Shown here piece after piece: positions 1-5,968 of a DNA stretch of 7,285 bases. The stretch covers positions 5,952-13,236 of the forward strand of contig DBFL01000034.1 in the NCBI GenBank assembly GCA_002294285.1. The letters run 5' to 3'. Numbering within the stretch: position 1 is the first letter of the stretch; every line of letters begins with the position of its first letter. The notes under the pieces were generated by a model. The model ran no database searches. It saw nothing but the letters and a program-made list of their open reading frames with translations, and had not been told where the DNA came from. The stretch is from Candidatus Neomicrothrix sp. UBA881. Lineage in GTDB: Bacteria; Actinomycetota; Acidimicrobiia; Acidimicrobiales; MedAcidi-G1. Made by a program: the position numbers and the translations under genes.

Positions 1-224
1 GTAGTCAAATTTTCAAAAGAGTTTAAGTAGGTTTCAAAAGAACTCCAGTCAAATTCATCTTTCCAATACTCAGCAAGGTCCTTTATTAGATTCGCATTGA
101 TGCCATAGTCCCACCCCACATCGGGCAAATTGTCAGGCCATCTTGTCTTTGCTAAACGTTCTCTGAGATCTGCTATCTCATCATCACTAACAGAGATAAC
201 AAAAGGGGTGAAATTATCGGACAT
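1..224 (-). CDS. Epoxide hydrolase, N-terminal part (runs off left edge)
   Basis: Only the first 74 codons are inside the window; the frame is open to position 1. The visible part reads as the EHN domain that precedes the alpha/beta-hydrolase fold in microsomal-type epoxide hydrolases. It shows F5-x-P-F-x-I near the start, an L-R-E-R-L stretch (residues 20-24), the T-R-W-P motif (27-30), a G-W-x-Y-G motif (37-41), L-A-E-Y-W (50-54), F-D-W (58-60) and E-x-x-L-N (63-67). Family members open epoxides to vicinal diols with an Asp nucleophile that would lie further downstream, so catalytic competence cannot be judged here. The ATG at 224-222 is preceded by AGG (complement of 230-232) at 5 nt spacing and lies 9 nt after the stop of the upstream oxidoreductase gene, so the two are probably co-transcribed. 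The fold assignment is fairly sure; the substrate is unknown. Confidence 0.85.
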   Translation of the reverse strand, partial: MSDNFTPFVISVSDDEIADLRERLAKTRWPDNLPDVGWDYGINANLIKDLAEYWKDEFDWSSFETYLNSFENLT

Positions 225-233
225 TTAAACCTA

Positions 234-1271
234 TTAGACGTGTTCAGCTAATTCACGTAGGCGGCCCAAAATGGCAGCAGGGTCACCACCGATGGGTGTC
301 ACATTAAGGCTTGTGACCCCTGCTTCTTTATATGCAGCTAAACGATCTTTAACATATGATTCGTCACCACACATATTAGACTTTTCAATCAACTCATCAG
401 GAAGAGCTGCCATCGCTTCATCTCTTCTGCCATCTAAATAAGCTTCCTGAACTGCTAAAGCTTCGTCAGGAAAGCCATATTGACAGCAAAGATCGTTGTA
501 AAAATTCTTACCTTTAGCGCCCATGCCACCTATGTAAAGAGCAGCCATTGGACGGGCCATATCTCGGTACTGTTCGGCATCATCGCCTATAGCAACTAAA
601 CCTCCGGCAACAACATCAAAATCGCCCAGCCCAGGATCTCTTCTTTCCATCCCAGCTTTAATGGAATCACCCCAAACCGTGTCCATCCTTTCAGGGAAGA
701 CCATAAAAGGAAGCCAGCCATTGGCTGATGCTGCAGTTTCCTCGACACTGTTAGCTCCTAGAGAAGCAACATAAATGGGTATGTCTTCTCTAAGCATGTG
801 ATTGATTATCTTTAATGGTTTTCCTAGTCCAGTTCCTCGTTCGGCAGGTAAAGGTAAATCGAAAACTTTACCGTTGTAAGAAAGAGGTTCGCGTTTCCAG
901 GCTAAACGGCAAATTTCCATGACTTCCCTGAGACGTGTCAAAGGCATTGAATAGGGAATGCCGTGGAAACCTTCAATTACTTGTGGTCCGGATGCACCCA
1001 ATCCAAGCGTAAAGCGTCCACCTGAGAGAGAGTCCAGGCTTGCAGCTGTTTGAGCCAGAGCTGCAGGAGTCCTGCTATATGTATTTAAAATTCCGCTACC
1101 TAGACCAACTGTCTCGGTTTCAGCGGCCAAATAGCCCAAAAGGCTTACAGCATCAAAACCATAAGCTTCAGGTATCCAGATCATGTCAACGCCCGCTGAT
1201 TCTAAATCTTTAGCTTGTTTTGCCGAGTCCTTCGGGTCGTTGGCGTAGTTTAAAAGAGTAGATATTCGCAT
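234..1271 (-). CDS. LLM-class F420-dependent oxidoreductase (Rv3520c-like)
   Basis: A 345-residue luciferase-like (TIM-barrel) oxidoreductase, the usual length for this class. It most resembles the mycobacterial Rv3520c group of probable coenzyme F420-dependent enzymes. Supporting motifs are P-E-A-Y-G-F-D (residues 34-40), the V-G-L-G-S-G-I segment (55-61) followed by S-R-T-P (66-69), the class signature L-S-G-G-R-F-T-L-G-L-G-A-S-G-P-Q-V (82-98), G-L-G-K-P-L-K (148-154), and a D-I-P-I-Y-V-A-S-L-G strand (163-172) before N-G-W-L-P (184-188). It has no signal peptide or membrane segment and should be cytosolic. The ATG is preceded by GGAAAG (complement of 1280-1285) about 8 nt away, which supports this start. 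It is followed after 9 nt by an epoxide hydrolase gene. The reaction cannot be read from sequence; a hydride transfer to or from an organic substrate is the family expectation. FMN instead of F420 is an alternative. Confidence 0.88.
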   Translation of the reverse strand: MRISTLLNYANDPKDSAKQAKDLESAGVDMIWIPEAYGFDAVSLLGYLAAETETVGLGSGILNTYSRTPAALAQTAASLDSLSGGRFTLGLGASGPQVIEGFHGIPYSMPLTRLREVMEICRLAWKREPLSYNGKVFDLPLPAERGTGLGKPLKIINHMLREDIPIYVASLGANSVEETAASANGWLPFMVFPERMDTVWGDSIKAGMERRDPGLGDFDVVAGGLVAIGDDAEQYRDMARPMAALYIGGMGAKGKNFYNDLCCQYGFPDEALAVQEAYLDGRRDEAMAALPDELIEKSNMCGDESYVKDRLAAYKEAGVTSLNVTPIGGDPAAILGRLRELAEHV

Positions 1272-1401
1272 AATTGAATCTTTCCAGAAGTCAAAGAAGA
1301 TCGCTTAGTTGGCAATCTTTTTCTTTCAAACCCACCGTACAACAAGTTTTCAAAAAAATTTAGCTTCAAAATAGGGTAATTAGTCACAAGTGGTGATCTT
1401 G

Positions 1402-1440
1402 ATGACATTTTCTCAAATACCATCAAAGGATGGTGAATAA
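1402..1440 (+). CDS. Possible 12-codon leader ORF before mutA
   Basis: ATG at 1402 opens a 12-residue frame ([12 protein letters not shown]) ending in TAA at 1438-1440. It is in a different frame from mutA. What makes it more than a chance ATG is GGTGATC at 1392-1398. This matches the complement of the conserved 16S rRNA 3' tail over 7 bases, with its GG 8 nt before the ATG, a much better ribosome site than either mutA start has. It overlaps the annotated mutA ATG at 1430 and ends 28 nt before the alternative mutA ATG at 1469. It could be a leader peptide coupled to mutA, or the true mutA start displaced by a frameshift or sequence error. It could also be coincidence. The peptide has no run of one amino acid that would suggest classical attenuation. 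Confidence 0.25.
   Translation: MTFSQIPSKDGE
1419..1434 (+). repeat. Perfect inverted repeat spanning the upstream mutA ATG
   Basis: ACCATC (1419-1424) and GATGGT (1429-1434) form a 6-bp perfect stem around the loop AAAG (1425-1428). The ATG at 1430 lies inside the right arm, and the only purine-rich bases before it are in the loop and abut the ATG. As RNA it would hide that start; as DNA it could be a small operator. The left arm can alternatively pair with TTGATG at 1399-1404 through CATCAA at 1421-1426. The repeat itself is directly visible; its function is unknown. Confidence 0.4.
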
Positions 1441-2782
1441 TTCTCAATCTGAAAAAGAAACCATAAGCATGTCTGGTTACTTTAATGAATACTCCCGTCA
1501 AGATTGGGAAGATTTAGCTTTAGAGACATTGTCAGGCAAGTCGATCGACTCTCTAAACGAAATTACTGATGACAAAATTGAAATAAAAGCAATTTACACT
1601 TCTGAAGATCAAAATTCTAAAGGCTCTACTGGAGTTGCTGATGTAACTCCTTTTACAAGAGGAGTCAAAAGAAGTGGTTATGAAACTGGGACTTGGGATA
1701 TAAGAGCTTTAATTGATGAACCAACTATTGAATCAGCTAATGCAGCAGCGTTGAATGAACTTATAAATGGGTCCACCTCATTATTTTTAGATCCTGAAAA
1801 AATTGGAATTTCCTCGATTGCCGATTTAGATCACACTCTTAAAGATGTTTTTTTGAATATGACCAGTGTTTGGTTCAAGCCTAGTTTCAACTCCTCACAC
1901 AAATCTGGCTCGACCGAGGTCGCGAAATGGATGATCGAATTATGGGACCAACGCGGTATAGGAGATTCTGAACGTCGCGGTGGATTAGGAATAGATCCAA
2001 TAGGACTATCTATACAAAATGAAATTGGAAGCATGCCTGACAGCGATCTGTCAGAGGTTCCTGATTTAATTCACAAAAGCGGGCTTGCGAAGGTCATAAA
2101 TATCGACAGCAGTTTTTTTCCAGAACGTAACGGATCAACTTCTGCAGAACTCGCATATTCGTTATCTTTGGCAGTTTTCTATTTACGGAAACTCGAAGAA
2201 AAAGATTTAGAAATTGAAACGATTACAAAAAACATGTACTTCACCTACTCTTCAAGCAGTGATCAGTTCATGACTATCGCAAAATTCCGAGCAGCAAGAA
2301 GATTGTGGGCGCAGATAACAAAAGAATGCGGATGTTCATCTGAAAATCAGACACAAAGTCAACACGCTGTTACATCCACTAATGCAATGGGTGATAAAGA
2401 TCCTTGGTTCAACGCATTTAATGCGACCGTTGCTGCATTTGCTGCTGGTATTGGTGGAGCGGAAGCAATTACCGTAGTCCCGTTTCCTTTCTCAGATGAA
2501 ATTTCCGGAGGAGAATCGGAAAGGCGTATGGCACGAAACGCCCAACTTCTACTAGCGGAGGAGAGTCATATAGGTAGAGTTATCGATCCTGCTGGTGGAT
2601 CTTGGTTTGTTGAGCAACTTACTGAACGTTTAGCTCAAAAATCGTGGGAAATTTTCCAACAGATTGAATTTTCAGGAGGCATTGAGGAAGTTCTTAATAA
2701 AGACGGAGACACATTTAAGGAACTGTTAGGAACTCTTTCTTTGGGAAGTTCCAACGAAGGGGAAGAGGAAGATCGTGACTAA
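1430..2782 (+). CDS. mutA: Methylmalonyl-CoA mutase small (non-catalytic) subunit, short form
   Basis: This 450-residue protein is the TIM-barrel part of the beta (small) subunit of methylmalonyl-CoA mutase, which pairs with MutB in the cytosol. Matches include Y-S-R-Q-D-W (residues 21-26), V-T-P-F-T-R-G (72-78), the G-T-W-D-I-R stretch (87-92), a K-F-R-A-A-R-R-L-W motif (285-293), H-A-V-T-S (312-316), [13 protein letters not shown] (335-347) and [11 protein letters not shown] (385-395). The segment aligned with the catalytic [10 protein letters not shown] of the large subunit reads [10 protein letters not shown] (225-234), so the active-site His is absent, as expected for a non-catalytic subunit. 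Classical small subunits are about 600-640 residues and keep a degenerate cobalamin-binding domain; here the protein stops after the barrel with an acidic tail. The start is uncertain. The ATG at 1430 has no spaced ribosome site and lies in a hairpin; the ATG at 1469 (residue 14) gives a more typical N terminus. The stop overlaps mutB by 8 nt. Confidence 0.9.
   Translation: MVNNSQSEKETISMSGYFNEYSRQDWEDLALETLSGKSIDSLNEITDDKIEIKAIYTSEDQNSKGSTGVADVTPFTRGVKRSGYETGTWDIRALIDEPTIESANAAALNELINGSTSLFLDPEKIGISSIADLDHTLKDVFLNMTSVWFKPSFNSSHKSGSTEVAKWMIELWDQRGIGDSERRGGLGIDPIGLSIQNEIGSMPDSDLSEVPDLIHKSGLAKVINIDSSFFPERNGSTSAELAYSLSLAVFYLRKLEEKDLEIETITKNMYFTYSSSSDQFMTIAKFRAARRLWAQITKECGCSSENQTQSQHAVTSTNAMGDKDPWFNAFNATVAAFAAGIGGAEAITVVPFPFSDEISGGESERRMARNAQLLLAEESHIGRVIDPAGGSWFVEQLTERLAQKSWEIFQQIEFSGGIEEVLNKDGDTFKELLGTLSLGSSNEGEEEDRD
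2756..2772 (+). promoter_or_regulatory. Ribosome binding site of mutB inside mutA
   Basis: An uninterrupted 17-base purine run contains AGGGG (2758-2762) and GAGGAA (2765-2770), the latter ending 4 nt before the GTG at 2775, with the GAGG core about 6 nt away. It decides the mutB start in favour of this GTG over the internal ATGs 51 and 66 nt downstream. The same bases encode the acidic E-G-E-E-E-D end of MutA. Together with the 8-nt gene overlap this suggests coupled translation of the two subunits. Confidence 0.7.
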
Positions 2783-4931
2783 AGTTCCTAATTTTTCTAA
2801 AATTGAATTAGATCAAACTACTGGAATGAGTGGCAAAGAAATGGATCAACCCGCTTCTCTGGACGTAGAACAACGTAACGGTCAGTCATGGGAAACAGCA
2901 GAGAAAATATCAATCAATGACTATTACACCCATAAGGACACAGAAAACTTAGATTTCTTGAATGGATGGCCAGGCTTAGCCCCTTTTTTGAGAGGCCCTC
3001 ATGCAACAATGTACAAAACAAGGCCATGGACTATCAGACAGTATGGTGGATTCTCAACGGCAGAAGAATCAAATGCTTTTTACCGTAGAAATCTTGAAGA
3101 TGGTCAAAGAGGAATTTCTGTTGCGTTTGACCTAGCCACTCATCGCGGATACGACAGTGATCATCCTCGAGTAACAGGTGATGTGGGCATGGCTGGAGTC
3201 GCAATTGATTCTATTTTGGACATGCAAAAACTATTTGACGGTATCCCACTCGACAAAATGAGTGTTTCAATGACTATGAATGGCGCTGTATTACCAATAA
3301 TGGCTTTATATATAGTCGCGGCTGAAGAGCAGGGAGTGCCAGCAAAAGCTTTAACCGGCACAATCCAAAATGACATTCTCAAAGAATTTATGGTTCGAAA
3401 CACCTACATATACCCACCAGAACCATCGATGAGAATAATTTCTGACATCTTTTCATATACAAGTTCAGAAATGCCTAGATTCAACAGCATTTCTGTTTCC
3501 GGATATCACATGCAAGAAGCTGGAGCAACGGCAGATTTAGAACTGGCTTACACTTTGGCAGACGGAATCGAATATGTAAGGGCAGGTTTAAAAGCAGGTT
3601 TAGATGTAGATTCATTTTCTCCAAGAATAAGTTTTTTCTGGGGAATCGGAATGAATTTTTTCATGGAAGTAGCAAAAATGAGAGCAGCTCGCCTTATTTG
3701 GGCAAGATTGATGTCACAGTTCCAACCAAAAGATGAGCGTTCTCTATCACTTAGAACACATTGCCAGACATCGGGTTGGAGCCTTACAGCCCAAGACCCA
3801 TATAACAATGTGATTAGGACCTGCATAGAAGCCATGGCTGCGACCCAAGGTCACACTCAATCACTTCATACGAATTCTTTCGACGAAGCTTTAGCTTTAC
3901 CGACAGATTTTTCGGCAAAAATTGCTCGTGATACACAAGTATTTCTTCAGGAAGAAACCGATTCATGCAGAGTTATAGATCCTTGGGGTGGAAGTTACTA
4001 CTTAGAACGACTTACTAATGATCTCGCAGTTAAGGCAATGGAACACATTAGTGAGATCGAAAATTCAGGCGGAATGGCAAAAGCGATAGAAGCTGGAATT
4101 CCAAAATTACGCATTGAGGAAGCAGCTGCAAGAACTCAAGCTCGTATTGATTCTGGACAGCAGTCAGTCATAGGAGTAAACAGGTATCACCCTGAGAATG
4201 AGTCAGTGGTGAATGTTCTCAGAGTCGACAACGCTGAAGTTAGATCATCACAAATTGCTCAGCTTGAAGAATTAAAAGCCACACGTGATCAAAAACAGTG
4301 TCAAATCGCTCTTGATGAGTTAACAAAAGCTGCAGAAAAAAATGAAAACTTATTAGCTGCATCTGTGAAAGCTGCCCGAGCGCGAGCTACGGTCGGTGAA
4401 ATAAGTGAAGCGCTTGAAAAGATTTTTGGACGCCATAGAGCGGAGGTACGAACAATTTCAGGAGTGTTTAGTAGCGAAGTGGGAGACAGCGAAGCGGTCA
4501 AGACTGTAAGAGAGCGGGCAAATAAATTTGAATCCGATTTTGGCAGAAGACCTAGGATTCTTGTTGCAAAAATCGGTCAAGATGGCCACGACCGGGGACA
4601 AAAAGTCATAGCAACTGCTTTTGCTGACTTGGGTTTTGATGTTGATATTGGTCCATTGTTTGCAACACCGGAAGAGACAGCAATGCAAGCAGTTGAAAAT
4701 GATGTCCACGTTGTAGGTGTGAGCTCCTTAGCGGCAGGCCACTTAACTCTTATTCCACAGTTGAAAAAAGAGCTTGAAAGTCTGGGACGAAGTGACATAG
4801 CCATTGTCGTAGGTGGCGTTATTCCACCTAATGACTTTGATGAACTCAAAAACGCTGGAGTCACAGCGATATTTCCCTCTGGGACAGTCATCGCCGAAGC
4901 AGCTGTTGAACTTTTAGAGAAACTGTCGTGA
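2775..4931 (+). CDS. mutB: Methylmalonyl-CoA mutase large (catalytic) subunit
   Basis: A 718-residue adenosylcobalamin enzyme that interconverts (R)-methylmalonyl-CoA and succinyl-CoA by radical rearrangement. The substrate-binding TIM barrel covers about residues 70-420, a linker about 430-590, and the C-terminal cobalamin domain about 590-718. Key residues are visible: R-P-W-T-I-R-Q-Y90 and P-S-M-R220 (equivalents of Tyr89 and Arg207 of the Propionibacterium enzyme, which separate methylmalonyl- from isobutyryl-CoA mutases), and S-G-Y-H245 (catalytic His244 equivalent). The base-off cobalamin motif is K599-x-x-x-D603-x-H605-x-x-G608, followed by S650-S651-L652 and V-V-G-G-V-I-P (678-684). 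The length is normal and no key residue is missing. The GTG start gives the canonical M-x-x-V-P-N-F-S-K-I N terminus. The gene overlaps mutA by 8 nt and meaB by 4 nt, so the three form one operon. Orthology is very clear. Confidence 0.97.
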   Translation: MTKVPNFSKIELDQTTGMSGKEMDQPASLDVEQRNGQSWETAEKISINDYYTHKDTENLDFLNGWPGLAPFLRGPHATMYKTRPWTIRQYGGFSTAEESNAFYRRNLEDGQRGISVAFDLATHRGYDSDHPRVTGDVGMAGVAIDSILDMQKLFDGIPLDKMSVSMTMNGAVLPIMALYIVAAEEQGVPAKALTGTIQNDILKEFMVRNTYIYPPEPSMRIISDIFSYTSSEMPRFNSISVSGYHMQEAGATADLELAYTLADGIEYVRAGLKAGLDVDSFSPRISFFWGIGMNFFMEVAKMRAARLIWARLMSQFQPKDERSLSLRTHCQTSGWSLTAQDPYNNVIRTCIEAMAATQGHTQSLHTNSFDEALALPTDFSAKIARDTQVFLQEETDSCRVIDPWGGSYYLERLTNDLAVKAMEHISEIENSGGMAKAIEAGIPKLRIEEAAARTQARIDSGQQSVIGVNRYHPENESVVNVLRVDNAEVRSSQIAQLEELKATRDQKQCQIALDELTKAAEKNENLLAASVKAARARATVGEISEALEKIFGRHRAEVRTISGVFSSEVGDSEAVKTVRERANKFESDFGRRPRILVAKIGQDGHDRGQKVIATAFADLGFDVDIGPLFATPEETAMQAVENDVHVVGVSSLAAGHLTLIPQLKKELESLGRSDIAIVVGGVIPPNDFDELKNAGVTAIFPSGTVIAEAAVELLEKLS

Positions 4932-5911
4932 CAGTCGACCTAGAAACATTGGTTCAAGGAGTTCTATCAGGTGATCGTACTTCACTTGGAAAGGCACTTA
5001 CTCTTGTCGAGTCAAACAGGATTGAAGATCGAGAATTAGTTGAAGAACTACAAGCCCAGCTCTCACCAAAAACAGGTAATGCTCACAGAATTGGAATCAC
5101 TGGGGTCCCAGGTGTAGGTAAAAGTACATTTATTGAAGCGATGGGTATAAAACTCATTGAGTCGGGTCATAAAGTTGCAGTTCTAGCTGTCGATCCCACA
5201 AGCACAGTTAGCGGTGGAAGTATTTTAGGTGACAAAACAAGAATGACGCGTCTCGCGAATGACCCAGATGCCTTTGTACGCCCTTCACCCAGTTCAGGAA
5301 CCTTAGGCGGGGTAACTAGAACGACACGAGAGTCTATGGCTGTGCTCGAAGCTGCTGGCTATGACGTGATGATGGTGGAGACTGTAGGAATAGGTCAATC
5401 TGAAACAGTAGTAGCCGAGATGGTGGATATTTTTCTGATTTTGATGCTTCCAGGAGCAGGCGACGAGCTTCAGGGAATTAAAAAAGGAGTACTGGAACTG
5501 GCAGACATGATCGCTGTAAATAAAACAGATGGAGAAAATGAAGCAAAAGCTTTCGAGGCTGCAAAAGACTACATTTCTGCACTGAGACTTACGCAACCAA
5601 TGAATCATGGTTGGACACCCCCGGTAGTCAATTGCAGTTCTCTGACCGGGAAAGGTCTTGATGAAGTATGGGAAAAAATTAAGGACCACAGAGAAATTCT
5701 CGAATCAAACGGTGAATGGGAAAAGCGCAGAAAAGATCAGAAATTAAAGTGGATGTGGTCAATAGTTGAAGCAAGATTGTTTGCAGACTTACATGACAAC
5801 CCTGCTATAGCAGAGCAGATTCCTGAGTTAGAGAAAACAGTTCTAGAGGGCAAAATTAGTGCTACATCTGCGGCAGAAAGACTCCTTGAGGTTTTCAAGG
5901 AAAATACTTAA
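4928..5911 (+). CDS. meaB: MeaB-type G3E GTPase, methylmalonyl-CoA mutase chaperone
   Basis: A 327-residue G3E-family P-loop GTPase of the MeaB (ArgK/MMAA) group. It gates adenosylcobalamin transfer to methylmalonyl-CoA mutase and ejects inactivated cofactor, using GTP binding and hydrolysis. Visible motifs are Walker [10 protein letters not shown] (residues 59-67), the D-P-T-S segment (89-92), the [11 protein letters not shown] segment (123-133), the base-2/switch motif E-T-V-G-I-G-Q-S-E (151-159), the [12 protein letters not shown] loop (176-187) that serves as switch III in MeaB, the guanine-specificity N-K-T-D (198-201) and the S-S-L-T-G-K-G G5-like loop (237-243). A C-terminal helical region (about 262-327) matches the MeaB dimerisation arm. 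It starts at GTG within the GTGA overlap with the mutB stop, with a weak AGAGA at 4916-4920. Direct linkage to mutAB argues against the old ArgK kinase reading. Confidence 0.96.
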   Translation: MTVDLETLVQGVLSGDRTSLGKALTLVESNRIEDRELVEELQAQLSPKTGNAHRIGITGVPGVGKSTFIEAMGIKLIESGHKVAVLAVDPTSTVSGGSILGDKTRMTRLANDPDAFVRPSPSSGTLGGVTRTTRESMAVLEAAGYDVMMVETVGIGQSETVVAEMVDIFLILMLPGAGDELQGIKKGVLELADMIAVNKTDGENEAKAFEAAKDYISALRLTQPMNHGWTPPVVNCSSLTGKGLDEVWEKIKDHREILESNGEWEKRRKDQKLKWMWSIVEARLFADLHDNPAIAEQIPELEKTVLEGKISATSAAERLLEVFKENT

Positions 5912-5968
5912 CGTAATTCAAAGTAACCCGAATTTCACCAAAAGAGATTAGGCCATTAGTGTTATTCC
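5912..5968 (+). other. 57-nt gap between meaB and the PhoX-like gene
   Basis: No stem followed by a U-run is present, so an intrinsic terminator for the mut operon is not seen here. A weak promoter candidate straddles the end of meaB: TTGAGG (5886-5891) and TAACGT (5909-5914) at exactly 17 bp spacing. Read-through from the mut operon or independent transcription of the next gene are both possible. The only Shine-Dalgarno-like bases (AGG at about 5950-5952) are too far from the ATG to be convincing. Confidence 0.3.

Larger units (their letters stand above)
1272..1468. promoter_or_regulatory. Divergent intergenic region upstream of mutA and the LLM gene
   Basis: This AT-rich stretch separates two divergently transcribed units, so promoters for both should lie here. 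On the + strand a weak candidate is TTCAAA (1349-1354) with TAGGGT (1372-1377) at 17 bp spacing. It fits a TAnnnT-type -10 only loosely. I found no convincing pair on the - strand. The 3' part holds an inverted repeat (1419-1434) and a 12-codon ORF (1402-1440), listed separately. There is no B12-box-like element, and the space is too short for a full cobalamin riboswitch. If mutA starts at 1430 rather than 1469, the last 39 nt are coding. Confidence 0.35.

Noticed and set aside
1272..1429. Cobalamin riboswitch upstream of mutA
   Set aside because: A B12 riboswitch needs about 200 nt and a conserved B12 box. The gap is short and I see no matching box or multi-stem layout; mutase genes using B12 as cofactor are often not under such control.
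1250..1501. An 83-codon - strand frame across the divergent intergenic region
   Set aside because: It overlaps the 5' ends of both flanking real genes, shows no family motif, and its composition is what AT-rich noncoding DNA gives. It would also overlap the oxidoreductase start.
2775..4931. Isobutyryl-CoA, ethylmalonyl-CoA or 2-hydroxyisobutyryl-CoA mutase instead of methylmalonyl-CoA mutase
   Set aside because: Tyr90 and Arg220 fit methylmalonyl-CoA specificity, the cobalamin domain is fused in the same chain, and a MutA-type partner is encoded next to it.
5303..5689. A 128-codon - strand frame inside meaB
   Set aside because: It lies fully antisense to conserved MeaB motifs, is rich in Cys, His, Phe and Ser as expected for a shadow frame, and has no recognisable domain.
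4928..5911. ArgK (arginine/ornithine transport kinase) or a nickel-insertion GTPase
   Set aside because: The sequence has MeaB-specific motifs and lies in a four-base overlap with mutB; it lacks the His-rich region of nickel chaperones.
5912..5968. Intrinsic terminator after meaB
   Set aside because: No GC-rich stem with a following T-run could be found by eye in the 57 nt gap.
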